From the NCBI RefSeq assembly GCF_029633865.1, contig NC_079224.1, positions 21,299,494-21,363,493 on the forward strand: a stretch of DNA of 64,000 nt. Direction: 5' to 3'. Below, one piece after another: positions 30,145 through 43,240 of this stretch. Under the pieces are notes generated by a model that saw only the letters and a list, made by a program, of their open reading frames with translations, did no database searches and had not been told where the DNA came from. Within the stretch, counting starts at the first letter, position 1. Each line of letters opens with the position of its first letter. Both the position numbers and the translations under genes were made by a program. The stretch comes from Lampris incognitus. Taxonomy: Eukaryota; Chordata; Actinopteri; Lampriformes; Lampridae.

Positions 30145-30900
30145 CTACCTGCCTTCAGACCTCTTTTTTGACCAGTTTTTTAAAACCTTTTCATTACCAA
30201 GGAAGTAAGAACTATCATTACAAGTGTGCAGCTGAAGTGACTGCACGAAAATAAATTGAAAAATATCACTGAGCTGTTCGGTACAGGTCCCAAACACCGA
30301 GCCATTGATATTATCTGGTCCAAGACTTTTTGCTTTCCTTGGTGTCTGAAACACCTCGCAACACTAATTACATTTATGTCAGTGGTAGGAAAAGCCTCAG
30401 TAAATTCACATTAATCTCTGTAGTGAGGTCACAAAAGTGGAAAATCAAATTATAAAAATCACTCAGATCATCTGCAAGCTGTTTACTACATGTGAAACCA
30501 TCCAGTGAGGTTATGCTATTACTCTTACCATTACAGCCTGTCATGAAACTGATCTCAAGTGTGGCCTTACCAATTTCTGCTCTGAGTGCTTTCCTAATTT
30601 GTTAAAAAGAAGTTTTGCTGCACACTAACTACTATCTGGCTCGCATATTGTGACATAGTTACACCATTTGTGGTTACTATAAAGGCAGGCCCATCCCTCC
30701 TTGAAATTTCCAGTCACCATTGCGTTACGATCCATACAGATCGGCAGTCCAAAACCAACACCTCATCTAAGTCTGATAGACATCACTCTGTAAAAGACAT
30801 GACACGGGCATCCCTTAAATGACAAAGATATGACAGACGGCTCGCAATTCATCCGTCTTATTCTTCAATGATTGCACATTAGCTAGAACCCTAGAGGTTA
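30145..30900 (-). mobile_element. LINE remnant with RT and endonuclease pieces
   Basis: The minus strand encodes PRKAKSLGPDNINGSVFGTC and QLSDIFQFIFVQSL (an RT linker motif) at 30145-30354, and near 30850-30895 the start of an endonuclease-like segment, LANVQSLKNKTDELRAV. The order fits one LINE with an internal deletion. Decayed, with no full domain. Confidence 0.6.
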
Positions 30901-31673
30901 AGGGAATGCCTAAATTTCGTTAACTTTTCAATCCAGTGTCAGACACTGCCCTTTGTCCGCCTTGTCCTGACGTGACAAGCTTTTGTAACTTGCAAAACAA
31001 GAAGGAACCAATAGATTTATCCACCGTATTATTCCATTGCAGGCCAAGGTGAAGGTCTAGTGTACAGTGTTGGATTCTGCTTGTTTCTGAGTTGCAGTGA
31101 CCATATAGCCCCAGGGTGAGGTTCAAAGTTGTTGTCCAAAAGGGCAGAAACAGAAACAGAGGCCAGGAAGTGGGTTGTGCAATTAAACGTGAAGCCCAAG
31201 ACATTGATAGGGTCAAAAGACATCATGGAACAGAACTCAAGAAAATGCTTTATGGGGAAGCAAGTCTCTAGTGACCTGTCATCTCCAGCAAATAGGTCGT
31301 TCCCATAGTGGCCATCTCCATCTTCACAGTGTAACTGGTTGTTGTTGTTGTGGTTCAGGTAACCACAGTAACAGGGGACTGGATTAGCAGGGCAGCATGC
31401 ACAGTCACAGAGAAGTTCCAGAGATACCGACTGTACCGATTTTAATGGGATAGACAAGAGGGCATCCAGGGTCACAATCATATCAAATCACGGGAAGGAA
31501 CAAAATAACGGTGTGTGTGCGTCTAATTTACGACTCCAAGAATGGACTCGAAGCAGTTATTTCCTTGGTAAAGTTAATTAAAATGAGGGTATACTATAAA
31601 TAGGTAAAAATACTTGAGGTTTCTGTTTCTGAAGAAAGCTGATCTTGTGGCTAAATGAAGTAACATGTTTATC

Positions 31674-31766
<93 letters not shown>

Positions 31767-33340
31767 GTCTCTGGAGCATTGCTATGTAACCCGGGGAGAG
31801 AAAAGTCCTGAAATACAAATTGCACAGTAACACTTAAACTGAGTAACCTCCAACTGTCTTCTTCCTAAAGAAAGTGACCTATGTTGCAGTGAACTGCACA
31901 TGCCCTTTTACAACCAATTCAATATTAATGCTTGTGTCTACACCTATGGTCTTCAAATGACCAGCTAAAACAAATGTAACTTGTGGCATTGCCTTGGCAA
32001 GTGCAATGAATGTTTGCAGTGCCAACATAGACTTTACACATTGTTCACCAAGGACATCAATCATTTATTGTCAACAGAAAGAGCATAAAAAAAATCTAAC
32101 AACTCAGTCGACATATGACACATGGCTTTACATAATGGAGGGCTGTGAATGGTGTGAGTAGCGTTCATACATTTAAAGTCACTGGAAACCATCACAAAGG
32201 TAGCTTTTGTAGTGCCATAAGAAAGGTGGACCAAGGACTTATCTGTTAAATTGCATTAGAGGCCAATCACCTAACCCAACAATGAAAGTATTCAAGGCCG
32301 CAAGAAACGTGGTAAAATGACGTACAAAAGCTATATCAGAAATGTCAACATCTGCAGTGAGTGAATGCTACATTCTCAGAATGATCCAACAAGAATAAAA
32401 AAATAAAGGACATGATGCATGCTGATTAAGGTAATTCTTGTACTTTAACTATCTGTGATCTTATCAATGATATATACTCAGCCTATCTAGATCCCTTGCA
32501 AGTCTCAGGCATTCAATCTCCATATCAAATTAAGAGTGCTAACAACAATAATGGGTTCCATTGTTATACATGGCGGCTGTGCAGGCTACTGGTCCATCCT
32601 GTTACACTGAATTCCGCCTCTTTACATGCTGTGCAAAATGATTGTGGCGCCACTTTCCCTGTATCTAAACTAAATTGAGAACAGCAATTTGAACACATAC
32701 CCATATTTTTCACTGATGAGGAGCCATGACTATAATACAAGTAAAAACTAACGATTCCTCTACACCCTTTTAAAAACTGCCAGACAGCAAAAGCTGAAGG
32801 TCCATAAACCTCATTCCTGAGTACACTGCCCGTCTTTCCTGCAATGTCAAGTGTTCAGCAAAGAACCCAAGCATTGCTTCTGACTCACAGCCTCGCTTTA
32901 GTGAGCAAATAAAGATAGTGCAATTCTGTTTTAGCATTCGAGAAATAGCTTTAAGATAAAGTTGTTTCTCCTGATGACCTTGGAAAAGTTAGCCATGCGT
33001 ATGTCTTTCAGATTAGAGTTTTGTGACGTACTTCACTTCAGAAATAACCATACCACATGTTTCTCACCTGCATACTACTACTAGGATGTTTCAAGTTTTT
33101 TTTTTTAACCTATTAATGTGTTCATCTCTTCTTGCAATTTCAACACACAGCATAATGCAGAGCTCTCTCTTGTGATTTTGTAGTGAATGCATAATGGATG
33201 TCAATGTTTCATTGAACATTTTAAACTTTGGCAACAGCAAACATGTCAGTCTTCCATACTTAAAGTGCAGTCTTCACTTAAATCTCTTAAAAATGTTGTG
33301 CTTTCTTGTTAATCTTTCATTTCTGTAACTTTGCAGTGGT
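30901..33340. other. unassigned, with one 150-residue frame
   Basis: A minus-strand frame of 150 residues (31029-31481) contains NHNNNNQLHCEDGDGHYGND and two Cys-rich segments; no family recognised. It lies upstream of the LINE remnant at 30145-30900 in the same orientation, so it may be more of that LINE. The rest shows only the TG repeat at 31676. Confidence 0.4.
31676..31766. repeat. (TG)n microsatellite
   Basis: About 45 uninterrupted units. Confidence 0.97.
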
Positions 33341-33354
33341 GAGAGCATTATTTT

Positions 33355-33805
33355 ATTTTTTATTTTTTTTCCCCTGTTTTTCTCCCCAGTTGTATCCAGC
33401 CAATTACTCCACTCCTCCAAGCCGTCCCGGTCGCTGCGCCACCCCCTCTGCCGATCCGACTAGGGCTGCAGACTACCACATGTCTCCTCCGATACATGTG
33501 GAGTCGCCAGCCGCTTCTTTTCACCTGACAGTGATGAGTTTCACCAGAGGGACGTAGCGTGTGGGAGGATCACGATATTCCCCCCAGTTCACCCTCCCCC
33601 CCGAACAGGCGCTTCGACAGACCAGAGGAGGCGCTAGTGCAGCGATCAGGACACATACCCCACATCCGGCTTCCCACTCACAGACATGGCCAATTGTGTC
33701 TGTAGGGACGCCGGACCAAGCCGGCAGTAACACAGGGAATTCGAACCTGCGATCCTTGTGTTGGTAGGCAACGAAATAGACCGCTACGCTACCCAGACGA
33801 CCCTA
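33355..33805 (-). mobile_element. tRNA-derived SINE, family B
   Basis: Full-length reverse copy flanked by the perfect 14-bp duplication GAGAGCATTATTTT (33341-33354 and 33806-33819). Useful as the reference copy of this family in the window. Confidence 0.88.
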
Positions 33806-33819
33806 GAGAGCATTATTTT

Positions 33820-34311
33820 TTAAACAAGTTAATAAGTTATTTTAGGACAAGTAGTTGAGAAATTATTGACGTTACATCACTCAGCTTAAATTAGATTTTT
33901 CAAAATGAATAGCATGAATAATTTATGAACCTGTTACCTAGTTATTCTTGAATTTAGAATTGCTCGTCTCAAAGCCCAACACTCCCGACACCTTGGCAAG
34001 AATGGCCATGCAAATTCTGGATGAAGACGGACAACCCACATAGTGAGAACATGAGGAGCACAGCTGTACTAAGTACAGACTCTGCTGATGTACCTTGATC
34101 AATGAGTTGGGATGGTCCCCTATATGTCCACAGCATGATGGATTCTGCATTCAGTGAAGTGATAAATATACGCTCACAGAAATATACTGCAGCGATTAAT
34201 GAAGAAGAGGTTGACTGAGGGAAACGGGTTTGTTGAAGAGGGAGCAAAAAAACAACACATTTTGTCAGCAGCTAGATGGCATTTCAGCAGAGATCACATG
34301 CAGTCTACACT

Positions 34312-34410
<99 letters not shown>

Positions 34411-36314
34411 AACAAAGCCTGTGGGCACTGGCACAAACAGTGGCAAAGAGCCCACTCATGCACAATTCTGTCGTCACACCATTAGTTTGGCATGCTGACA
34501 ATGCAAAAGTCATCACTCGTCGTATCAATGTCATTGTTTGCCTCAGACTAGCTTTTTCTAGCATTTATGGCAGCAGTTACTGATTTCAAGTCATGATGAC
34601 ATCTATTCAAACTGTGTTCACATGAGTTTGAACTTGCACACTGTCTCATCATGGAGAAAGTTTGAATGGATGCTGACTGCAGATGGCCCAATTTGGTGTC
34701 CTTGGTTTAGAAAACACTGTACATACCCTCTACTGTGATTACACGGGTTGTGATCAATGCAGCCATTACCTAAGGCTTTTTTCACTTTTTACATTAAACT
34801 TGGAAGAGGTATGATAATTCTGGATGAAGGTGGAGTAGCCATATTACAAAAATAGTAAGTAATACAATGTTTCCATACCAAACACCTGAAATAATTAGCT
34901 TTATTTAGACGTGACATCCTCTCTGACCACAGCTCCACTGTTCATTTTAATGACAACAGCACTCTTTACTTGACACTATCAGCAACCCTTCCTCTAATTA
35001 GGAGAAAAAGGTGGTTAAGGTCCAATTCATCACTATCTTTAAGTGTTGTACTGATGCTGCCTAACAATGAGAGTAGTCACAGAGACTGTCCAAACCCAAG
35101 GCAAACAAACCTAATTGGGCAGACAGGGACATTCATCATCTGGCTGAGTCAGTGTTTGAATGGAGATATTGACTGTCTGCTGCTGAATAAGCTAGATAAA
35201 TTACAGGGGAATGCCATGTTGTCATATTCAACCCACCACCAGCCATCCCCTCCATCCAAACACACAACAATCCCCACACCTAAACCTGCCAGCTATCACA
35301 CTGACACACCCGTACAAGGACACACACAAACACACATAGTAATGTAACAATCAAATTCAGTTTACCCCAATTGAAAGTCCATTGAGTTTTGCGTATTGTG
35401 AAGCAAGTGGAATAAAACCCATTTAAGAAAGATCCTCCATCCTGCAATTGCTGGAGGATTGATAGGGATACCTTCCTTGACAAGTGTCACCAGCTGGAAA
35501 CCTACAAGTCAACGTGGTTGTAAAACCTTCAGATGTCTGCTGAGATGGAAATTGAGCGAAAGGCAGCCTTTGTGGACTTAATCAGCATCTCGCTTCATAC
35601 GTCAAGCTAGATATATGGAATAGAAGTAGGTTATATATAAACATACATGCAAGTACAGCCATGCAAAGGATAACCTCTCGGTTCAGCACCAACTGGCGTT
35701 TGGTCAGAGGTCCAGTCAGACAGCAACTCAATGGAAAAAAAAACACCTTGCACGGCTGAGAGGACATTAAAGATTCCTGATTTACAGTCACCGACAACAA
35801 GCATGGTATTCTATTAAAGATAGCGCTAGCGAATTAGTTAGTCAGTCAATCAATCAGGCGGCAAGAAAGACAAATCTGTTGGGCTGTTACCTCAGCAGAT
35901 ATGCCATCAGTCAGCCAGTGAGCCAGCCAGCCTTGCCCTCAGTGAGAAATATCATAATCAAACACCAGGGGAAAATGGCTTGCATGTATGCCCTCTGTTG
36001 TTTCATGGTATTGGTGGGATGGCTCGCACTAAATGGGAATAAAAGGACCGTGTCCAGTTCAGTTTGGACCACATGACCAGACTGGCGGCAGGAATGCTGT
36101 TCACAATTTCTCTGTGTCTACTGTGGTCTTAAAGGGGAATACCGCTGGATTTAAGCTGTGCAATGTCTGTTCTACAACACACAAGTGAAAATTCTCACTC
36201 GGCCCACAGATAAATCAGGCAAGAGTTTATGAGCTCTGCAGCTTCAGTCACAATAGATACCATAAAACAATGGAAATTATAAGTGTGATTACCAATGAGA
36301 CAGACAGAAAGGCA
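33820..36314. other. unassigned
   Basis: Only the (GA)n array at 34316 was recognised. No lepr-type WSXWS exon was seen. Confidence 0.45.
34316..34407. repeat. (GA)n microsatellite
   Basis: About 46 uninterrupted units; frames across it are artefacts. Confidence 0.97.
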
Positions 36315-36447
<133 letters not shown>

Positions 36448-37419
36448 TTGGGGGAATTTGTTGCCACGACACTGAAATACAAGTTAACCTCCATATATAT
36501 TTACATATGTACACACATAGTTATACATCTATGCATTGACAATGATGACTGTTACATAACTCTAAATGATTTTCTTGGCTCAAATGTGTAATTTGTTTTC
36601 AAACTGAGATATTACTAGAAACTAAAGCTTGCTTTGCTGTAAAGGCTCACGCATATAGATGACTCTTGGTTTCTACACTATTAATCTGTGGTACACAGCT
36701 GTTGGATATCACGAACGGTGCTGCAACCCTCTCAGATAATGTGGAGGGGGGAGTACATACTCAAATAACAGAGGAGAAATGTTAATAAAGGGCTGACAAA
36801 CGAACAGAATTAGTTTTAATCAACGTCAAACTGAATCCTTGCTTAGATTAATCAATTAATTGCATGGCAAGTTATTCACCCTTCGGTACTACCCATCGCT
36901 AATTGTTGAGTGAAATTTGTTATAATAATCCCGAATCTTCCTAATCGCACAGAGATCAAGGGGGGTCACAATTCCTGTTGCTCAGCCCTTGTTTCCAAAC
37001 TGGACATGGGTCGCGCACACGCACACCTCCAGTGGCGTCTACGGGCTCTCTCCTCCACGCGTCGAGGAAAACGCTTTGTTTGTGTTTCGACCATTTCTCC
37101 ATCACAACCCTACCCCAACACACGCAAGGAGGAGACCATACCAGACCTAAAATGAGCAACAACAAAAAAAGAAAGTCAAGGGAGGGAACTGCCACCTGAT
37201 GAAAAAGGCTCGACACACAAAGAGAGAACGTTTGACTTAACGGACCCAAAAAGGAACGTTTGAACAGACCCCCAAGCGATTTGGCGGTTCGACATCCTTT
37301 TGTTTGAATGAACTTCTCTGAAGCTCAGGTGAAACTATACGCAGTGGGCCTACATACAGCAGACCTACTGTGGCAATCCTGCAAGTTAACGAGAAATCGT
37401 GAAACCTCTTCTTTCCTAA

Positions 37420-37710
37420 ATCCTTTAGGTAAGAGGTTGAGCCGTAAACTGGCGTCGTCCCGTTGTTTTATCGTGGGGGAAAAAGAAAAACCTTACCGGT
37501 GGTGCCCCCGCTTTCCGATGAGAAGATGTAGTTTCACCCCGTTGTTGTCTACCCCGTTGTTGTCTCGCCGGCTGTCCCTGCTACATGGACCCTCTCTGTC
37601 ATCTGCTGCTCGGTGTATTCGCGCTTTCCCCTTCCCACCCCCGAAAACACGTCGATTGGCTCGACAACGACTACGAAATACTGCCATTTACCAATGGCTG
37701 TGCACGCGCC
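37420..37710 (-). promoter_or_regulatory. CpG-rich stretch, possible promoter and non-coding first exon
   Basis: CpG pairs are frequent here (about two dozen in 290 bp by eye), unlike the CpG-poor surroundings. The minus strand has CCATTGG and AGCCAATC (CCAAT-type boxes) near 37650-37700 and a strong donor CACCACCG|gtaagg at 37497. That fits a 5'-UTR exon reading leftwards, possibly for pde4b, whose first coding exon lies 16 kb away. The stretch runs straight into the N gap. No coding frame is convincing. It could instead be a chance GC-rich segment or part of an unrecognised repeat. Confidence 0.35.
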
Positions 37711-37910
37711 NNNNNNNNNNNNNNNNNNNNNNNNNNNNNNNNNNNNNNNNNNNNNNNNNNNNNNNNNNNNNNNNNNNNNNNNNNNNNNNNNNNNNNNNNN
37801 NNNNNNNNNNNNNNNNNNNNNNNNNNNNNNNNNNNNNNNNNNNNNNNNNNNNNNNNNNNNNNNNNNNNNNNNNNNNNNNNNNNNNNNNNNNNNNNNNNNN
37901 NNNNNNNNNN
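37711..37910. other. assembly gap, 200 N
   Basis: Exactly 200 undetermined bases. The right flank starts inside a Tc1-like transposase coding region, so the missing piece should include the 5' part of that transposon. Open frames crossing the gap are artefacts. Confidence 0.99.
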
Positions 37911-38385
37911 GGCAATGTTCTGCTGGGAAATCTTGGGTCTGGCCATTCATGTGGATGTCAATTTGACATGTGCCACCTACCTAAACATCGTTGCAGACCA
38001 GGTATACCCCTTCATGGCAATGGTATTCCCTGGTAGCAGTAGCCTCTTTCAATAGGATAATGCGCCCTGCCACACTTTTCGGAGATGGTTTGAGGAACAT
38101 GATGAAGTGTTCAAGGTGTTGCCCTGGCCTCCAAATTCTCCATATCCGCATCCAATTGAGCATCTGTGGGATGTGCTGGATCGAAAAGTCTGATCCACTG
38201 CGGCTCCACCTTGCAGCTTATAAGACTTGACGGATCTGCTGCTAATGTTTTAGTGCCAGATACCGCCAGACACCTTCAGGGGTCTATAGAGTCCATGCCT
38301 CGATGGGTCGGTGCTGTTTTGGCGACACACAGAGGACCAGCACCGTATTAGGCAGGTGATTATATTGTTTTGGCTCATCAGTGCA
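37911..38385 (+). mobile_element. Tc1-like transposon 3' part, beside gap
   Basis: The plus strand encodes a degraded transposase C-terminus (GLAIHVDVNLTCATYLNIVA, FEEHDEVFKVLPWPPNS, PIEHLWDVLDRKV) with several stops, and ends in a decayed terminal repeat near TTGTTTTGGCTCATCAGTGC. The 5' half is in the N gap or lost. Non-functional. Confidence 0.8.
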
Positions 38386-41300
38386 TTTGTTCAAGGCTTA
38401 ACTCAACAGCTCAGAACAATTTTGATGTCTTGGCTGCTGCCAGGCAACAGCTGTCCTGGTACAAAGATGAATGGGTATCCCTTTCTTCATCTTTATCTAT
38501 AAATCTCCCTCACAAGCAATCTCTGCAGAGAAACTCACAAATGCACACTCTCATACAAACTATGTCAAGTATGAACAAAGTGTTTCCTTGCAGTTTATAA
38601 CCCTGGAGAGACATCTCTGGGTTACCGGTCGGTGCGGATATAGATTTATATAGATAAGAGTACATCCTCTGTTGAACACATCATCGGTGATGTAACCCAG
38701 GGTTGTTCAGCATTTCTGTCAAGGTCACACACCTTTGCTTGGGTGACCCAGCCAGAGCTGAGCAGTCCCAACTTGCTATCCAAACTACAGTGCATATGCC
38801 TCTTGATACACAGCCGTTTTCCAGGCGCGTCTGCAGCCTCTGCGCTAGCTCTGATAGACCTCCTCTTCTGCACACCTGCAACCAACTTTGTGCAGACACT
38901 TTGATGTGCAATCGTTAAGCATGGCATCTCATCCTCCAAGTCTTCACACTGGTCTCCCTAACCCACAATGGCATATTCCACCCAATGGCAGCAGCTCCAC
39001 CAATTTTGAAGTTTCTTACAGCAGCACAACGATTGGTACAAATGTGGTCTGTGTGTAGCATAAGTTTCCTTGGAACTTATGCTAGCTCAACCAGTTAACC
39101 CACAGCTGGTTTTGACTCTGTGGTCTAGGCGCCATTGTTGTTAGTGTTCTTTTGCCAGAGCATTAAGGCAACTTTTCACTCGATATAATTTAGAGAAAGA
39201 CCACGTGACCAAGGAACCTGACAATACTTAAAAAGAAGAAGTAAACTTACAACCATTCTCTAACTATGGTGCCTGGCAAACCTTTTATATAGGCTACCAA
39301 CTCATCTACCGCTCTCTAGCCACCTTTAATCTACTGTGTCCCTACCCCATTTAAAACATGCAAACACTATACACAAACACACAGTAAGTAAATGCAAATG
39401 TGGAGGGACATAGAATTACTTCATCACCGTTTCACACTTTCACATGCAGATTCTGCCGATACGACTGCTGACTGTATATTTACAGTCCACACAAACTAAC
39501 ACCTCTGGCCTGTGAAATGTTGGGAGGAGGAAGAAATGTTGAATCATTTGCAGATAAATTGTTTTTTTTAGTGGTGGAAGATTCATTTGGTTTAGCAAAA
39601 GAAAAAAAAACGAGGGGGCAGCTTGAGAACATTCCAGCACAGGTGTGCAGAGACTGAAACTAAACTGCTGTTGAGTTGTATGGAGCCTAAACATTGATTT
39701 CTGCTGCACCATATTAAAATCTGAATAACCAATGTATTGCTTTTAACCTGCTTGCTTTTGTTTTGCAGCTTGCTCACAAAGAGCAATGGTGCCTATCTGT
39801 ATTCTGCATCCGTGCTTGTATTTGTGAATACAGACAGAGATGGAGAGTGAAAAAGAATTATTCTTCAGTGATCATTGCAGTAAAAACATGGCTCTGTGTG
39901 TTAAATATTGCAGGATTTCTAAATTATTAATGACTCCTCACACCTGAATACTTTTCAATCAGCCTCAAGTGCCGACCCTCCGTGAGACCAGCCAGATGGG
40001 TTTGTCCTCATGCCTCCCAGCCCCGACACGTCCACCCCAACACTGCCGTCATCACAGCCTTTGCATCGTATATTGCCCTATCGCCCTGGGTCTCCAGGGA
40101 AGTCTTCACCGAGGGTTTCTCCAGCCATCATCACAGCTGTACAGTATAAACAGGGTACAAATGTTCGGTAAAATGGATCATCATCCATCAGCCATACCCA
40201 GAGAACGACATGGAGTACAGGTTTAATGAAGTTAGAGCCCTCGGTCTATTTCAGTCATTACCGGAAGTTCAGTCAAAAAAACGTGTAATGAACAGCACTG
40301 CCCTCAATACACCTGGAGTAATAATAAGATGCAGGGAGGAGGGAAGGGGGTTAAACTACCAAATGGTGGGGGGGGGGGGCAGGAAGGTTGGTAAAATGTA
40401 CAAGTATTGTATTATGTTCTACTGATGTTCAATAAAAAAAAACAATTGTTCGCAAAAAAACAAAACAGTAATACGCAGCCAGTCAATCTATTTGATTACT
40501 TGGAGCTTTAATTGATGTTACAGAACAGAATGCCTTTTTTTTTTTTTTTAGTTGAAGCTTTGAGACCTCTTTTGCATCCTCAAGTGTTTTCAGGGTGCCG
40601 TGAGTATAGGAATCACAAAATGTGAACCAAAACACGTTCTTTTGTAGTGGCTGTATTTAATGCATAGGAAAACCATTAAGGCACAGAGGGTGCTCTCACT
40701 TGTTAAGCAGTCGTGTGTTGGAAAATCTGCAATTGCAACAAGTTAGAATTGAAGCAGTGATTGACAAGTCATCAAATCAAAAGTACGAAGTGAAAAAGAA
40801 AAAAAAACCTAAAAGAAACTCAATAATAACCAATAGTCAAACCATACGAACACCTGACAACGACAAATATAACACAAGGCATCAAAATTGACTCGAATTT
40901 CTACTCAAACTACATCTTGTCTAGGTAAAAAATATATATTTTTTGTGAAAGGCACTTATGAATGTGTATAGAATAGGGGTTTGTCAAAAGGACTTAAGTG
41001 AACATGGTCTAAAGACATGCATTTATACATGTATATAACATTCAATATGTGAAAATGCAATTCACAATGTAATATCATTAACTTTAGTTGATGTTACGAA
41101 TCTCAGCATGTCATCCACACACTGATATGAAGGGATGTCAAATCTTTGTCACTGGAACGTTCCCACAATTCAATATAGAGGCTGAGATTAATACATTTTA
41201 CTAAACAGTTTTGGTATCTACATCATGATGCTGCATAGAACAGGTCAGAATCCACAATCCAGTACTGAAAATACATTTCTATCTTACAGTCTACAATGTT

Positions 41301-42021
41301 CTTTGGTGAGAGTGTAAACATTTATGTTAGGACTTAATATCAAGGCTTTATAGTCTTGCAGCAAAATGATACAAAATAAAACAATCTCCTTACAGAAATT
41401 AAAACCTTTGCCAGATAAGGCATCCTACAACTAGCTGTCAGATAAAATGGACGAACAGAACATCTTCAGCCTTGTCACTGTATTTGAAACAGCAGTGGTG
41501 TTCAAGGTACGCAAGGCATATTTTTAGCACGGCATATTTTCCCTTGAAGAACGAGTGAAAGAAGAAACGGGGAGCATTGCACTGCAGATCAAAGTACAAT
41601 TATTTATCATGAATATCCCTTTATATTAGTTAACTGAAATATAACGCATAGGCAGGTAGCTGCATTAAGCAAGGTGGTTTGGTTGGTTGTGGCAAACAGG
41701 AAACAGGTCAAGATAAATTTGCTGCGGTGGGTACTGACAGGGGTTAATGGTATTGCATAACAGCGGTATGTTTACAATTAAGTATGATTACATCTGAGGT
41801 CATTCTCTTAGGCCCCAGCCATGAAGCACAGGAATAAGGCTGTCAACCCACTAATCTCCTTATGATATAACACAAGTTTTAGCTTGACGTGGCCTTTAGT
41901 TTTGACGTTATAGGCCCTATATGTGTGCATCATCCACCAGTAAATGCAGGAGATTTTGTCCTTCTGGCCTCAGGCTACCCATCCATCCATTTGCCCATCT
42001 GTCCATATTCCACAGGGCACT
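38386..42021. other. leprot 3' flank, mostly unassigned
   Basis: The part next to 42022 must hold the leprot 3' UTR. No second gene was recognised; short frames at 38646-38939 and 39969-40226 have no motif. Confidence 0.45.
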
Positions 42022-42138
42022 CTACCACTGCTCCCAGCTGAAGTCGTCACCACCTCCAAACACAACAAAGAAACCAAGGATGGTGAGGAAGATGACAGTG
42101 TTTCCTGCCATCACCAGACCACAAGCACCCCACTCGAT
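42022..42138 (-). CDS. leprot: leprot coding exon 4 with stop
   Basis: 117 bp from ttctacag|ATCGAG to the stop codon TAG. It encodes [20 protein letters not shown], then [18 protein letters not shown]. The 3' UTR continues left of 42022; its poly(A) signal was not assigned. Confidence 0.95.
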   Translation of the reverse strand: MEWGACGLVMAGNTVIFLTILGFFVVFGGGDDFSWEQW

Positions 42139-43240
42139 CTGTAGAAAAGGCATTTATTTGTTTACCATATATTCATTTCAATTTGTCAAATATATTTTAC
42201 TTGCGCGACGAGAAAAAAAAGATCCATAATCTTCCAAGGGGTTTAAAATATTTGGCCATTCTGTGTTGCCAACATGTCTTCACTCTGTTTTGAGGCATGT
42301 CCCTCTGCTAAATTTAGTAAAATACTGAAATAGAGTGGGCAGGATGGATGAACTACGGGGGGAAAACAAAACAATGAAAGTCAAACACAAATATTTCTGA
42401 GTATAATAAGCCAGAACTCACCGCTGCCTTGCGGGCTAGAACAATCGGAAGCCCAAAAGAAGACACAACAAGGCCAGTAGTGAAGAAATAAGCAAGCTCC
42501 CTGCATGCGTTGCTGGTGGAGTCAGTGTCATCACTGGCTCTCCTGGCTATGAAGGTGGGGAGAGGGCTTAATACGTAGAAAATCAGGACAAACAGCGGCC
42601 AGTACACCCTATGAAATAAGAATGGGACAGTCAAGTCTCTGCAACAAATGTGTGCTATAATGAAAGAAAGGTATGGGGGGGGGGGGGCTTACCATACCAT
42701 GAGACGCGCCCCCCTTTTAAAGAGCCAAGAACTGGCCCATATTTACCCACACTGACAATAACTTACCCATATTGTGCACAGCCCAGCAGAAGAAACGTAA
42801 GTCCGATAGCACCACTGAAGGACAAACCAACGAGTGCTTAAACACATGGGAGAAGAAGGAAAAAAAGAGTCAGGTATAAAAGAGTCTATAGTTCTGCTCG
42901 CACCACGTTATGCGTGAAAACTGTAATATGTACTTTGAGAACAACCTATGTCATGTCATGAAGTAAACGTATTAGAAGTAAACGTATTAGCCCTTAATGA
43001 TGAAATAGGGTGATCGAAACGACAGCCAGCACAGACTTCAGCTGAAACGAAATCTTTTGAAAGCATTCCGCAACGACTTGTGTCGCAAACGTAGAGCCAA
43101 TGTTGTAAAACGAACGTTAACGTACACCAGGTTAACTTGCTGCTGCGGTACTGATAATGACAGTTCGTGAAAAGGAAGTGAACTTTGTCACGTCAGTGAT
43201 CTGCGAATACGTAACTCCATTTACCTTTGATACCCGCCAT
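42022..43240 (-). CDS. leprot: leptin receptor overlapping transcript protein (LEPROT / OB-RGRP), complete coding region
   Basis: Four coding exons (16, 70, 187 and 117 bp) join in phase to encode a protein of 129 residues, close to the 131 of human LEPROT. It starts MAGIK, has four hydrophobic segments (about residues 6-26, 30-50, 68-88 and 97-117), and ends [15 protein letters not shown], the family's conserved C-terminus. LEPROT proteins sit in endosome and Golgi membranes and are known to restrain surface delivery of leptin and growth-hormone receptors (Vps55 family). [23 protein letters not shown] and SWEQW match LEPROT better than LEPROTL1. No stop or odd splice site was seen. In mammals this gene shares a promoter with LEPR; no lepr exon was recognised downstream here. 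Confidence 0.95.
42422..42608 (-). CDS. leprot: leprot coding exon 3, membrane segments 2 and 3
   Basis: 187 bp between catag|GGTGTACTGG and GCAGCG|gtgagt. It encodes [19 protein letters not shown], then a charged stretch with [14 protein letters not shown], then [17 protein letters not shown]. The acceptor has only a modest pyrimidine tract. Confidence 0.95.
42767..42836 (-). CDS. leprot: leprot coding exon 2, first membrane segment
   Basis: 70 bp between gtttaag|CACTCG and TATGG|gtaagt. It encodes [20 protein letters not shown] followed by AQY and a split Gly. Confidence 0.93.
43225..43240 (-). CDS. leprot: leprot coding exon 1 (MAGIK)
   Basis: ATG GCG GGT ATC AAA G|gtaaat. This is five codons plus one base; MAGIK is the invariant start of LEPROT and LEPROTL1. 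Confidence 0.93.

Noticed and set aside
37308..38055. Frames of 130-240 residues crossing 37711-37910
   Set aside because: They run through N bases and join a CpG-rich stretch to a Tc1-like transposase fragment; not real genes.
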